A DNA stretch of 64,000 nt from Hymenobacter sp. DG01 (lineage in GTDB: Bacteria > Bacteroidota > Bacteroidia > Cytophagales > Hymenobacteraceae): assembly GCF_006352025.1 (NCBI RefSeq), contig NZ_CP040937.1:242173-306172 (forward strand). Reading direction: 5' to 3'. Positions 9,221 to 18,653 of this stretch are shown piece after piece. The translations under genes were made by a program, and so were the position numbers. The stretch's first letter is position 1, and each line of letters opens with the position of its first letter. The notes beneath the pieces are model-generated. The model worked only from the letters and a program-made list of their open reading frames with translations. It was not told the origin of the DNA and did no database searches.

Positions 9221-10366
9221 GTGAAACTTCATATCCTGATCGGCCTGGGACTACTTGCAGCACCAGCCCTTCACGCGCAACGTCGCGCTCAGCCCCTTCC
9301 TGCCCAACTGCCCGCCTACGCGCCGGCTCCGACTCCCGCCGCTGGCCCCGCTGGCTACCATCAGGGCGGTTACACTACGGAGGGGCAGCACTTCACGGTG
9401 CAGCGCTTAACTACGCCCCCGCCACCGACCCCGCCCGGGGCTACGCCTACGCTGCTCGATGTAGCCGTGTCGGACAGCTCAACAACATACATCGTGTTTC
9501 CCGGCTCGGTATCGCTGGTGGATGTGGGTATGATGGATAACTACCTAGTGAAGATTGAAGCCAACTCGGTTTTCATTCGCGCTCGGAAAAAGTCCTCTCC
9601 CCCTACGCCGATTCTGGTGCGCCACGGCAGCAAATACTGGATGGGGCGCTTAGTAACGGTGAAGCGGCCAGTGCTGACGTTATATGATTTCACCAAGCCA
9701 GGGGCGTTGAACCCGCCCCCGGCTCCCGCGTCCCTGACCGGCGCGGAAATGCTGGGTAACCCGGATGCCATTGTTGGGGATGTGCAGGTTGATTTAAGCG
9801 GGGACGTGCAATCTACGGCCGGGGGGATGCAGACGGGCACGGGTGCGGTCCTGCAGGAAACCTCTACCGGTGTTGGCCCCGATAATGAGCTAGCTATGGA
9901 CCGCTCGGCCAGCAAGAAGGCCCGCATTAATGCCATGCTGCGGCGCCTGGACCTTTTCAAGGAAGAAGTACACAGCGTTGCCGTAGTGGACAACCGCCTT
10001 TCCTTCTCCTTGGCCAACGTGCGCAACGATAAGCAGTTCACTTACATGCGCTTTAAGCTGGTCAACCATAGCAGCATTGACTACCAGGTAGACTTTGCCG
10101 ACTTCACGTTGGTTGAAAACGACAAAAAGCGCTTCATGGGCAAGAAGCGCAACGAGGCCCGCCGCCCGATGATGCCGGCCGGTGGCCATCCCAATCAACG
10201 GGTAAAGGGTAATTCCACGGGCTATATCTACTACGCCGTGCCGCTGTTCGCTGCCACGGATGAAGGGCACCTTTCCGTAGGGCTGCGCGAACTGAGCGGA
10301 GCCCGCGCCATTCAGCTGCGCGTGCCCAGCCATGTAATTAATACGGCTCCCACCTTTATCCAGTAA
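9221..10366 (+). CDS. traN: TraN-like T4SS outer core protein (VirB9-like, DUF4138)
   Basis: 381 residues from GTG 9221. A clear signal peptide (MKLHILIGLGLLAAPALHAQ) leads into a Pro-rich linker, then the TTYIVFPGSVSLVDVG.....VKIEANSVFIRA region that marks TraN/VirB9. The C-terminal half (residues 230-380) is the second beta domain. It should form the periplasmic/outer-membrane core with TraM. Only six bases separate it from traM. In Bacteroides elements traM comes before traN, so the order here is swapped. Confidence 0.9.
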   Translation: MKLHILIGLGLLAAPALHAQRRAQPLPAQLPAYAPAPTPAAGPAGYHQGGYTTEGQHFTVQRLTTPPPPTPPGATPTLLDVAVSDSSTTYIVFPGSVSLVDVGMMDNYLVKIEANSVFIRARKKSSPPTPILVRHGSKYWMGRLVTVKRPVLTLYDFTKPGALNPPPAPASLTGAEMLGNPDAIVGDVQVDLSGDVQSTAGGMQTGTGAVLQETSTGVGPDNELAMDRSASKKARINAMLRRLDLFKEEVHSVAVVDNRLSFSLANVRNDKQFTYMRFKLVNHSSIDYQVDFADFTLVENDKKRFMGKKRNEARRPMMPAGGHPNQRVKGNSTGYIYYAVPLFAATDEGHLSVGLRELSGARAIQLRVPSHVINTAPTFIQ

Positions 10367-10372
10367 GCGTTT

Positions 10373-12007
10373 ATGAACTCGATTGATAACATGGAGCCAA
10401 TTGGGGGTGCGGCCCCTCAGCCAACACCCACTCCCCCTGCAGCGGCCGATACGTCCGGTGCGGCAGAACCGCAGATGAAATCAGGGGAGGCTGTGCCTTC
10501 CCCGGTTGAAGAAAAGCCGGTAAAGGAGAAAGTAAACTGGGGCCAAAAGTTTCTCGACAACAAAATGACCGTGCTTATCGGCCTAGTTGTGCTAATTCTG
10601 GGCGGGGTAGCTGCTATCTGGTTGTCACTGGAGAATGAGGCGGCAACTTCCGGTCCGGTAGCTGCGGCCTCCACGGAGCAAATGGATGCCCTCACCCAAA
10701 CGCCCACTCCTCCCGATACGAAGGAGCCGATTGCGGCCGTCGATCAGGCAATGGCCGAAGATGCGCGCCCCGATCAGCCGGAAGAACTCGTCCCGGAGCA
10801 GCTGCTTACTTCCCAGCCCCAGCCTAAGCCTGTAGCCCAGCCGGAATACACGGCGGCGGAGCAGGCCGCGAACCGCCAGCGTGCCGCTGAAACGGCTCAC
10901 GCCAACAACACGGAGCAGGTACAGGTAACGCGCCGTGATCCATCCACTGGCCAATACACTCAGCAGACGACTACCCGCCAGCGGGTGGCCGTTGGCACTT
11001 CCCCCCGCCGTCAGGAATGGTCGGCCACTTCAACCGGCAATATGAACGCACAGAGTTATGCCGCGCCCCGCCCAACCCGCGACAAGGACGGAACGCTTTT
11101 CGAGACAAACGACGAAATCAACATGATGCTCTCGAACCTGCCGAAGGGCGTGCATGAAAACTACGAGCGCATGACCGGCCGCCGCTTCCGTCCCCTGCTG
11201 GCCAGCCAGCAGCAACAGGTATCGGAGTCGGACAAGCGCCGGGCTGAAATGGCCTACATACCCGGTATGGACGGTTTTAATACGGTGCGCTACCGGGGCA
11301 GCAATGCCAATCCGGCTGATGAGGAAATGATTATGCCGGATATCTTCTATCGCTGCAGCATCCAAGGCACTCAGCTGGTCCGCACGGGTTCCGTGGTAAT
11401 GCTTCGCCTGTCGGAAGAAGCTACGTTCGGCGGGGTAACCTTCCCCCGCAACATGGTTTTCGCCGCACTGGCCACGGTTGAAAGCAACCGGGTAACGCTC
11501 ACCATTGACCGCTTGGGTCAGTACAAGGTGGGCGTTGAAGTATACAACTATAGCTACATGCCCGGCATTATGATTGACCCGGCAAAACGAGTAAAGCCGC
11601 AGGGGCAGGAAGGCATAGGCAGTTCCATGACGCAGGCCGGTTCTCAGGAAATCAGCACGGCTATTCTGCAAAGTTCACAGGCTGCAAACTCTTGGCAGGG
11701 CATTGCCGGCCGGGCCGGGGTAACGATGCTGGGCCGCTTGCCTAAGGGCGGGGTTCGCCTGCGCGACGTTACGCTCCCCGATGGTTATCCGGTGCTCCTC
11801 ACGCGCACGGGCCGCACGGCCAGCAGCGCCTATCAGCAGGGCGGCGTAACGCAGCCCACTGGCCCAATGGGTCAGGATGGCAACCCGATGCAAAGCCCCC
11901 TTTTACAGGGCGTGGGCCAGGGTGGGTATCCCAATCAGCCGGGCTACGATAATCTGCCTCCGGCCTATGCTACGCCCATGCAGATGCAGCAGGCTCAGCG
12001 CCGCTAA
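10373..12007 (+). CDS. traM: TraM-like T4SS core protein (VirB10-like)
   Basis: 544 residues. A Pro/Ala-rich cytoplasmic tail precedes one helix near residues 63-83 (MTVLIGLVVLILGGVAAIWL). A long Pro/Gln-rich periplasmic linker follows, then a conserved C-terminal domain (DIFYRCSIQGTQLVRTGSVVMLRL....TFPRNMVFAALATV) typical of Bacteroidetes TraM, the VirB10-like energy-sensing scaffold. Located between traN and a VirB5/TraI-like gene. Confidence 0.9.
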   Translation: MNSIDNMEPIGGAAPQPTPTPPAAADTSGAAEPQMKSGEAVPSPVEEKPVKEKVNWGQKFLDNKMTVLIGLVVLILGGVAAIWLSLENEAATSGPVAAASTEQMDALTQTPTPPDTKEPIAAVDQAMAEDARPDQPEELVPEQLLTSQPQPKPVAQPEYTAAEQAANRQRAAETAHANNTEQVQVTRRDPSTGQYTQQTTTRQRVAVGTSPRRQEWSATSTGNMNAQSYAAPRPTRDKDGTLFETNDEINMMLSNLPKGVHENYERMTGRRFRPLLASQQQQVSESDKRRAEMAYIPGMDGFNTVRYRGSNANPADEEMIMPDIFYRCSIQGTQLVRTGSVVMLRLSEEATFGGVTFPRNMVFAALATVESNRVTLTIDRLGQYKVGVEVYNYSYMPGIMIDPAKRVKPQGQEGIGSSMTQAGSQEISTAILQSSQAANSWQGIAGRAGVTMLGRLPKGGVRLRDVTLPDGYPVLLTRTGRTASSAYQQGGVTQPTGPMGQDGNPMQSPLLQGVGQGGYPNQPGYDNLPPAYATPMQMQQAQRR

Positions 12008-12135
12008 GGTGGTTCCTTCCATTTGACTTTACCTGTTTTTTGCTCGGCTGGGTTGCTGCCTTCCAGGCGGCCTACGAGGGTCAGTAGCTCAGCCGGCAAA
12101 CGGCAGTCTTTTGTTCACTTTTAACCCCTTTTTCC

Positions 12136-13041
12136 ATGAAATACTACAAGCATGCCGTCCTGACGCTCTGCTGCGGGGTGGTTTTATCTTCCATTCCTAG
12201 GCCTGCTGCCGCGCAGTTCCTGACCACGGACGTTCCCCATATCGGGGTACAGGTGGCAGAATTCGCTAAGAAGGCTCAGGACTGGTTGAAAACCGTCGAA
12301 AACTTCAAGGTTATCCAGGATGCCCGCAACATTGCTGGTGCCGCCAAGGATATATCAAGCCGCATCCGTGACATTAGCGGTGAGGTGAAGTCGCTGACGG
12401 AAGATGGCCTAGCCCTGCAGCGCCAGATTCGGGAGGACCTGAAGAAGGTTGCGGCCGTCAAGGATTTGAAGATCTCCAACATGCGGGATCTAAAAACCAT
12501 GATTACGAACCTGGCCAATATGAATCTTGGCAATGCGCTGCCCTCCATTGGCCAGGGCTCACGCATGGGTCAGCTGCTGGCCTCGGCCACAGACGCTGAT
12601 GCCCTGCAGGTAAAGGAAATGTACAACGTGGTGTCGAGCACCACCGGCACCCGGCGCAACGCCCTGGAGCTACAGTCGCAGAAAGAACTGGTTGTGCTTA
12701 ATACCCTCGCGCTGGAAAACAGCAATCAGCAGGAGAAAGTGGCTATGGCCTTCCGCTATAAAAAAATGGCCGACGAACTCTCGGCTCAGGCTGTCGAACT
12801 GCAGGATGGCTTGAACACCCAGGGCAAGTTTTCTATGACGGACGGGGAGCGGGTGCTTGCTCAGGCGCACGCTTCCGACAATATGGCTCAGGCCCAGGAA
12901 TACCGCGAAAAGGCGGAATCCCTGCTTGCTTCCTCAGCCGTCAAAGGCCCAACCCAGCTAGCTACCGAGCAGGCCGTTACGGAGCAGGTTTTCGTGGCCT
13001 CCATGCAAGGCATGCTGGAAACGCAGCACCCCGGCTATTAA
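12136..13041 (+). CDS. VirB5/TrbJ-like periplasmic conjugation protein (TraI-like)
   Basis: 301 residues with a signal peptide cleaved near AAAQF. The remainder is almost wholly alpha-helical and rich in Ala, Lys, Gln and Glu, with heptad-like spacing, as in the TrbJ/VirB5/TraI (DUF4141) group. These minor pilus components sit at the pilus tip or guide its assembly. It follows traM after 128 bp. In Bacteroides tra operons traI precedes traJ; here it comes after traM, another reordering. Family placement rests on position and helical pattern, not a diagnostic motif. Confidence 0.6.
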   Translation: MKYYKHAVLTLCCGVVLSSIPRPAAAQFLTTDVPHIGVQVAEFAKKAQDWLKTVENFKVIQDARNIAGAAKDISSRIRDISGEVKSLTEDGLALQRQIREDLKKVAAVKDLKISNMRDLKTMITNLANMNLGNALPSIGQGSRMGQLLASATDADALQVKEMYNVVSSTTGTRRNALELQSQKELVVLNTLALENSNQQEKVAMAFRYKKMADELSAQAVELQDGLNTQGKFSMTDGERVLAQAHASDNMAQAQEYREKAESLLASSAVKGPTQLATEQAVTEQVFVASMQGMLETQHPGY

Positions 13042-13098
13042 TCCTGATTTCAGCACTACTCAGCTTCTCACTCACCTTCAGGTACTAACTCTACTTCT

Positions 13099-13668
13099 AT
13101 GAACCCACTACTGCGCGTCGCCGTTATCGGCGCGGTTTGCATATCTGGCCTGGGTCAACCGATGGTGGCCCACGCTCAGCGACAGGTAAAACACCTCAAC
13201 AGCTTCAACCTGCAATATGGCCAGGCCTCTGAGGGCACCTTTTACCGGTTCGGCTACTCTCGCTTTCTCAGTGATAAAGTTCGCTTCGACGTAATTGCCC
13301 TGCGTGAGTCGGGCCGTATCGACAACTCCAAAACGGGTCCTAACACTCCCTACTATGGGTATGACCTGGGCTTGGGAATTGCGCCAAAGCTGTTCAAAAT
13401 CGGGGAGACAGTGTTCGTGCATCTGCCGTTCCAGCTCCACGGCCGCTATGACCGGCTGGAACAATCCGCGTCTGAAGCAACGGGCGGCAACCGAGAGGTA
13501 ACGCAGGGTTTTTCAGCGGGTCCGGAAATAGGGCTTTCGGCCGATGTGTATTTGGCAAACTGGGTTTCACTCTCCGGACAGGCCTCGCAAGGCTACCTGG
13601 CCTTTCGCCCGCCAGTTACGAGCTGGCCGCGCTACGTAGGGGGCGGGCTACGCTTCCATTTTCGCTAA
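13099..13668 (+). CDS. traO: TraO-like outer-membrane conjugation protein
   Basis: 189 residues. A signal peptide ending AHAQR is followed by alternating beta-strand segments with aromatic ends and a terminal GGGLRFHFR strand, as expected for an outer-membrane beta-barrel. Size, position at the end of the tra operon and pattern match Bacteroidetes TraO. A strong terminator follows 49 bp downstream, so this is the last gene of the transfer operon. Confidence 0.75.
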   Translation: MNPLLRVAVIGAVCISGLGQPMVAHAQRQVKHLNSFNLQYGQASEGTFYRFGYSRFLSDKVRFDVIALRESGRIDNSKTGPNTPYYGYDLGLGIAPKLFKIGETVFVHLPFQLHGRYDRLEQSASEATGGNREVTQGFSAGPEIGLSADVYLANWVSLSGQASQGYLAFRPPVTSWPRYVGGGLRFHFR

Positions 13669-13717
13669 GATTTTGGTAGCTTTACAGTGCTATGCAATAG
13701 CTTAACGGTACTGAAGG

Positions 13718-13753
13718 AAAAAGCCCCCTGGTCGCTTGATCAGGGGGCTTTTT
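13718..13753 (+). terminator. terminator of the tra operon
   Basis: A 13-bp perfect stem (AAAAAGCCCCCTG with CAGGGGGCTTTTT) with a 10-base loop and T-rich 3' side. Confidence 0.9.
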
Positions 13754-13829
13754 AGCTTTAAAACCAACGTATTAGCCTCCTTTCACTTCGGCGGTCTGCT
13801 TCTGCAGGCCGCCTTTTTTGGCCCTAACA

Positions 13830-13849
13830 CGCAACTATATTTAATCGCT
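13830..13849. promoter_or_regulatory. motif A palindrome, copy 4
   Basis: CGCAACTATATTTAATCGCT, between the tra terminator and the next plus-strand gene. Copy 5 lies 47 bp further on. Confidence 0.7.
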
Positions 13850-13876
13850 TTGTAGGGGTTTTTAGCGTTATTGCAT

Positions 13877-13896
13877 TGCTAATAAATTTAATCGCA
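13877..13896. promoter_or_regulatory. motif A palindrome, copy 5
   Basis: TGCTAATAAATTTAATCGCA, with a perfect right half. It is 27 bp before a short leader ORF (13923) and 59 bp before the membrane-protein gene at 13955. Confidence 0.7.
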
Positions 13897-13922
13897 TTTC
13901 ACCAACCATCAACCCATTTTTT

Positions 13923-13958
13923 ATGACCTCAGCCTTTTCTCCTTCAACCCCTTCATGA
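13923..13958 (+). CDS. putative 11-residue leader peptide
   Basis: ATG 13923 encodes MTSAFSPSTPS and stops at TGA 13956-13958, overlapping the ATG of the next gene in an ATGA arrangement. This stop-start overlap just after two motif A sites suggests translational coupling, but it could be chance. Confidence 0.3.
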   Translation: MTSAFSPSTPS

Positions 13959-14980
13959 CTGCTGGTATGGAAACGCAAACTCCCTCTACTGCCTATGCCG
14001 AGGCTATTGCCTTTGCTCCCTCCCACAACCGTAGCTGGCAGGATCAGCTGCTGCCGGCCCCTCTTATCAGCATCGAGCAGGCGGAAGTAGTGGCCCTAGG
14101 GCTGCTTCGCCAGAAGCCGGAAACCCGTGCCCTTGTCGGCCTGAGTATCGCCCAGATAGTAGCAACCCTGCAGACGGCCGGCATCCAAACCAGCGCCTTG
14201 CTATTCACGGGCCGGGGCCAGCTCGTGCCGGATGTGCTGCTGCAAACAAGTCCGGAGGAAGCTGACCGCTTCGATACCCTGCACGCTAAAATTCTGTGTG
14301 ACCCGCAGCCCGCCGATACGGAAGCCGCTACCTGGCTACGGCAGCGGCGGCTGGCTCACTTGCGCCTGCTGGCCATGGGCGGTGAGGACGCACAGGTTTT
14401 TCTGCCCGATCTGGATGCTAGCTGGCAGCCTCCCCTGAAGGGCGGGATTCCCGAACCTTCAATGTTCCGGTGGCTGCTCCAGTCAATCCCGCTGCTGCTG
14501 GTGGGGGCCCTGGCCATGATTTTCTATATCTACAACGCTGGCCCGGACCCTGCATTATGGCCCTTGTTCCTACTGCCCTTACTGGGGGCGCTGGGTTTCG
14601 GCGGCCTGCTGTTTCATCGCCTCTCTGCTTACCGGCAAACGGTAGCTCAGGCTTGGCTGGCACGCCCGGCCCGCCTGCGGCCCGACTCGGTAGAGGTGGC
14701 CCGGCAACTAGCCCGGCGTCCGTGGCTGCTGCTGGTGCTGCCGGTATTGCTCGTTATCGGCTCTGGCCTGGTACTGCTGGTTCTGCTAGCCTCCTCCGTG
14801 CTGACTACCATCAGCTCGATGACAATGCCACTGACAGCTGCCCTGCTGCTGCTGTTGGTTTTCACCTACGCCGTTGGCCGGCGCTTCCTGCGCGAAACCC
14901 GCGCTCAGATCCAGCTGCTACCCGCCTCCCTGCTGCCGGTAAATCTCGATGGCCTCTGGCTTTCCTACCTCTACTACTAA
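13955..14980 (+). CDS. unrecognised four-helix membrane protein
   Basis: 341 residues. The soluble N-terminal half (about 1-165) carries no motif I recognise. Two pairs of membrane helices follow, near 170-190/200-220 and 250-275/285-308, very rich in Leu. Downstream are two more small membrane-protein genes and a type IX cargo gene, with no terminator between them, so it probably heads a four-gene operon under the two motif A sites. An alternative start is ATG 13967. Function unknown; the pairing suggests a cell-envelope role. Confidence 0.7.
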   Translation: MTAGMETQTPSTAYAEAIAFAPSHNRSWQDQLLPAPLISIEQAEVVALGLLRQKPETRALVGLSIAQIVATLQTAGIQTSALLFTGRGQLVPDVLLQTSPEEADRFDTLHAKILCDPQPADTEAATWLRQRRLAHLRLLAMGGEDAQVFLPDLDASWQPPLKGGIPEPSMFRWLLQSIPLLLVGALAMIFYIYNAGPDPALWPLFLLPLLGALGFGGLLFHRLSAYRQTVAQAWLARPARLRPDSVEVARQLARRPWLLLVLPVLLVIGSGLVLLVLLASSVLTTISSMTMPLTAALLLLLVFTYAVGRRFLRETRAQIQLLPASLLPVNLDGLWLSYLYY

Positions 14981-14991
14981 CTAGAAAACCC

Positions 14992-15285
14992 ATGAATCAG
15001 TCCTCACTGTCTCGGGTAACTCCGCCCTCACTGGTTAGTCGGTGCTCGACGCTGGCCCTGCGCGTGCGTCAGTGGATGCACACTAGGCCTGCCTCGTCCT
15101 CCTTCACGCCCGATTACGCCACCCTACGGCCCCGTTCGGCCCGTCCCTATCCGGCTCATCTACGCGGCCCTCGGCAGCGGCGCTCCTTCCGGCGTCGCAT
15201 CCTGCGGGACTTATCGGCGGCGGCCCTGATTGTTGCTGGCATTGCGGTTTTCGCCTTCGCCGTTGGCTCATGCCTTCCCTTATGA
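14992..15285 (+). CDS. small Arg-rich protein with C-terminal membrane helix
   Basis: 97 residues from ATG 14992, 11 bp after the previous stop. The first 70 residues are basic and Ser/Arg/Pro-rich; a single helix (AAALIVAGIAVFAFAVGSCL) ends the chain. No family recognised. Its stop overlaps the start of the next small ORF. Confidence 0.5.
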   Translation: MNQSSLSRVTPPSLVSRCSTLALRVRQWMHTRPASSSFTPDYATLRPRSARPYPAHLRGPRQRRSFRRRILRDLSAAALIVAGIAVFAFAVGSCLPL

Positions 15286-15395
15286 TGCAGCTGCTGCGAA
15301 TTCTTCTCCAGGTCGCCATGACGTGCGGCCTGGTGCTGGTGCTGCTCCCCTACTGCACCTACCGCGTGCTGGCCAGCTCACCCACCCGCCCTTAG
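15270..15395 (+). CDS. 41-residue membrane peptide
   Basis: ATG 15270 to TAG 15395, starting inside the previous gene. The chain is essentially one hydrophobic helix (LLRILLQVAMTCGLVLVLLPY). The overlap suggests translational coupling with the preceding gene. Function unknown; a small ORF of this size may be fortuitous. Confidence 0.4.
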   Translation: MPSLMMQLLRILLQVAMTCGLVLVLLPYCTYRVLASSPTRP

Positions 15396-15426
15396 TCTGT
15401 TCCAAATCCCTATTCCCCGTTTACCC

Positions 15427-17967
15427 ATGAAAATCTTTACAAAAGGCCTGGCCTTCCTGCTGCTGGTCCTCTGCTGCACCCTGCGGGCCCAGGCCATGAT
15501 GGTTTTGCCCCCTGATTCAGCCATTCATCTGCCGGCCAGTATGCTGCGCTGCAACCAAGCTACCATTACGTGGGAGTCAGTTCGGTTTGACAAAAACTCT
15601 TACCAAGGCAAAAAGAGCCTGCTCGTTATGCAGGCCGTATCTTCCTCCACCGACAACCCGCAGCCGCTGACGGGCACCACGTATATTCCCGTTCCCTTTT
15701 TCGGCGCTGGCCAGCAGATTGCCCCTGGGCAGTTTGTAGTGTATGCTGATACGGGCCACGTTGCTACTATCAGCGGTCTGCAGCCGAACACTCGGTACCG
15801 GGCTGATGTAATTGCCTACTACGATTCAACCATAAACACTGTCGGGTCTGGTCCCTTTTACACCAGCCTGCCGCCCTCAGTGGTTGATTCTACGACTACG
15901 CTCTACTTTACCACTCCCGGTTGCTCAACGGCTACTCCTCCCACGAAAGGGGCTTCCGGGGCCTCCGCCACGGTTATTGACTGCTCAACTGCAAGCTTGG
16001 TGGTGACTCGCGGCAACGGCGATGGCCGGCTAATGGTAGTACAGCGGATTCCCAGTGGCGCTGATGCAACTACCCTGAGCACTGAGCCCCAGACCGGCCA
16101 GTACTACTTTCCCAACAATATGTATGGGCGGGGGCAAACGGTAGGCCCGGAAGCCTACGCCGTTAACATTGGCCCCGACTCTACGGCTACGCTCTATGGC
16201 TTGGTACCAGGGGAGCGGTACAAGTTTGTAACCTACGAGTACCTGAATGAGCGGGACGCTGGGGGCAATAACACCAACGCCAATCCCGGCTACGCTGCCC
16301 CTGTCGATACGGCCTTTTTTGATGTGCCAGTGTGCGGCACTACCGAGCCCCAGGTTGCGGCTACAAATCTGGTTCAAACTGACACCACGGCTACCACGGC
16401 GCGAATTGCGTGGACGAATGGCGACGGTGCTGGCCGCATCGTGGTGCTCAGCCCGATTACTCAAAATGGACTGTTGCTGCCAACGCAGAACACTTCCTAC
16501 CCTGCTTCGCCGGTATTTGGCCAGGGAGGGCAAACCCGCCCCGGCGTTTTTGTCGTGTATGCTGGCCAGGATAGTGCCGTTACGGTTACCAACCTGCAGC
16601 CGGACTCCTTTTATCAGGCGCAGGTGTACGAGTACAATGTAGCTGCCGATGGCTCCCCTACCTACTTGCTGAGCAAGTCGCCGGCTTACGGTCTGGTCAA
16701 GACCTACTCCGCCCCAACGGCTGCTCCCGCTACTGATCTACGGGTTATCTTCTCCTCGGCATTTACTTACTACGATGGTATAACGCAGTTGGCCTGGAAG
16801 CCAGGCAGCGGCACGCACTTTCTGCTAATAGCGCAGGAAGTACGCCCTGGCCGTGGCCCGTTGTTTCAGCCTGTGGATGGTACCCTTTATAACCAGATCC
16901 GGTTTGATAATGACCTCGATCCTCGGTCACTGATGAGCGGCAGCACCTATTTACTTAGCAGAGGCATTTATCGGGGGCCGCAGGACACGACCTTGTATAT
17001 GCGTAACCCCGATATCGGGCATGAATACGAGCTGGCCTTAGTGGAATACGTGCTGGACGCTAACGGCCAGCCAATCTATACGTCAGGTATACCATTGACT
17101 TTCCGCGCGGCCCGGATGGCGCCCACTATCGGGGGTTCCCTGTCCGCAAATGAGCCTAATCTAAAGATTGGAGTACCGGCATATTATCGTGCTGATTATC
17201 TGCAGCTCTACGCTTCGGAGGATAACAGCCGCTTTACGGCCGTGGGCACCCGCATCCCTATCACGCAGGATAGCTCAGTACGTGCCACTTCCTACCTACA
17301 GAACCTAGCCTTGATTTCCGTACCCACCTACTATAAGGTAGAGCTTCATCACCGCGACGGGGAGCATGTCTACTCGACAACCCTGCTGCTTACGCCAAGC
17401 AAGCCCCTGCCGGTGGAATTGGTGCGCTTTACGGGGCGGTTGGGGAAAGATAGCCGGGCTACACTGGCCTGGGCCACGGCCTCGGAGAAAGGCAGCGCTT
17501 ATTTCGACGTGGAAAGCAGCACCGATGGCCAACGCTTTGTAGTTGTCGGCCGCAAAGAGGCTGCCGGCACCTCCTCCCAGCAGCGTGCCTACGAGCTGGT
17601 GGATGCCCAGCCTGTAACCCAGCTCACGTACTACCGCCTGCATCAGGTGGATCTGGACGGCACCAATACCTACTCCAATGTAATCACGCTTCAGCCCGCT
17701 GCTCAGGACCTGAAGCTTACAGTCTGGCCGAATCCGGCCAGCGTCGGCCAGCAAGCCCACCTGCGCCTTACGGGCCTCCGCAACTTGGCCAGCCCGGTGC
17801 AGGTAACTATCCGCTCCGCTACAGGGCAGCTAGTGACAACACAGCAACTACCCGCCGCGGCCGTGGTTGAGTGGAACTGGATGCTGGAGCGTTATGCTCC
17901 CGGCCTGTACCTGGTCGAGGTGCAATCAGCTGCCGGCCGGCAAGTAGCCCGCCTTGTGGTAGAATAA
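15427..17967 (+). CDS. large secreted protein with type IX sorting domain
   Basis: 846 residues. A signal peptide (cleavage after RAQA) is followed by at least three fibronectin-like beta repeats, each ending in a strand such as NTRYRADVIAYYD, GERYKFVTYEYLN or DSFYQAQVYEYN. A LPVELVRFTG..... linker and a C-terminal domain with VWPNPAS and YAPGLYLVEVQSAAGRQVARLVVE form a typical type A T9SS sorting signal. The protein should be exported and attached to the cell surface or released. A surface adhesin carried on a conjugative plasmid could promote mating contact; that is inference. A strong terminator follows. Confidence 0.85.
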   Translation: MKIFTKGLAFLLLVLCCTLRAQAMMVLPPDSAIHLPASMLRCNQATITWESVRFDKNSYQGKKSLLVMQAVSSSTDNPQPLTGTTYIPVPFFGAGQQIAPGQFVVYADTGHVATISGLQPNTRYRADVIAYYDSTINTVGSGPFYTSLPPSVVDSTTTLYFTTPGCSTATPPTKGASGASATVIDCSTASLVVTRGNGDGRLMVVQRIPSGADATTLSTEPQTGQYYFPNNMYGRGQTVGPEAYAVNIGPDSTATLYGLVPGERYKFVTYEYLNERDAGGNNTNANPGYAAPVDTAFFDVPVCGTTEPQVAATNLVQTDTTATTARIAWTNGDGAGRIVVLSPITQNGLLLPTQNTSYPASPVFGQGGQTRPGVFVVYAGQDSAVTVTNLQPDSFYQAQVYEYNVAADGSPTYLLSKSPAYGLVKTYSAPTAAPATDLRVIFSSAFTYYDGITQLAWKPGSGTHFLLIAQEVRPGRGPLFQPVDGTLYNQIRFDNDLDPRSLMSGSTYLLSRGIYRGPQDTTLYMRNPDIGHEYELALVEYVLDANGQPIYTSGIPLTFRAARMAPTIGGSLSANEPNLKIGVPAYYRADYLQLYASEDNSRFTAVGTRIPITQDSSVRATSYLQNLALISVPTYYKVELHHRDGEHVYSTTLLLTPSKPLPVELVRFTGRLGKDSRATLAWATASEKGSAYFDVESSTDGQRFVVVGRKEAAGTSSQQRAYELVDAQPVTQLTYYRLHQVDLDGTNTYSNVITLQPAAQDLKLTVWPNPASVGQQAHLRLTGLRNLASPVQVTIRSATGQLVTTQQLPAAAVVEWNWMLERYAPGLYLVEVQSAAGRQVARLVVE

Positions 17968-17987
17968 GGCCCGCCTGCTGCAAGAAC

Positions 17988-18022
17988 AAAAAAGCCCGAC
18001 CATTTGCGGTCGGGCTTTTTTT
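17988..18022. terminator. terminator after T9SS cargo gene
   Basis: AAAAAAGCCCGAC pairs with GTCGGGCTTTTTTT across a short loop, with a T-run on the plus side and an A-run that can serve the convergent minus-strand gene ending at 18048. Confidence 0.9.
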
Positions 18023-18047
18023 ATGCGGTTAACGTAGGCTCACTGCG

Positions 18048-18653
18048 CTACTGTAAAGGCAGCACTTCGTAAGTCAGCCCAAATTTTCGGAGTATGTCAG
18101 CATACTGTTCCTTGAATAGGGCATTGGCTAGTCTTACAGTTTCCGCATCCGTCTGGTCGGGCTGTTTTACCTCGTTGATACAACGCTGTTCCTCTCGGCT
18201 TATGTAGTACGCAAAAAGGGGCTTCCTCCAGCCTCGGGCCGGCCGCCGCATACTAAATACCACAGCTGGGGTTCGGTTACTAACGGCCCGCAATTCCGTC
18301 AGGTCCATATCGTGGGCCTCGCCTACATCACCAACGCTGAAAAACGAGCCATCGGGATGATTATGCGTTAGAATTCCCCCGCGCACTAGCTGTTTTTGTT
18401 CGGGTGTGAGCTGCACGGCAAGGGCGTTGCCCTTGACCCGAAACAGCTCCTTGCCCGCTGCTGAGTACCCAAAGGCGACCTCGATTGGCAAATGCAGTAG
18501 CTGGGCCTCGACTGAGTGTAGGCGGTGCTGAAAATCCTCGGAGGTTGAAGAAATGATGGACTCTACATCGAAAGCCGCTGTGTCGAGGTCCGGCAGGTTC
18601 CGGATATCCTCGATTGTCATAAGGGGATTGGTAAGTAAATTGATTGTATTCAT
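18048..18653 (-). CDS. JAB/RadC-like metalloprotease-fold protein
   Basis: 201 residues from ATG 18653. A longer frame to 18842 exists but its extra N terminus is basic low-complexity sequence. The central GGILTHNHPDGSFFSVGDV strongly resembles the JAMM/MPN signature HxHPxG...SxxD of RadC-like and JAB proteases. The spacing between the second His and the Ser is one residue shorter than the usual HxHx7Sx2D, so activity is uncertain. It lies downstream of a Fic-like gene, separated by a hairpin. Confidence 0.6.
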   Translation of the reverse strand: MNTINLLTNPLMTIEDIRNLPDLDTAAFDVESIISSTSEDFQHRLHSVEAQLLHLPIEVAFGYSAAGKELFRVKGNALAVQLTPEQKQLVRGGILTHNHPDGSFFSVGDVGEAHDMDLTELRAVSNRTPAVVFSMRRPARGWRKPLFAYYISREEQRCINEVKQPDQTDAETVRLANALFKEQYADILRKFGLTYEVLPLQ

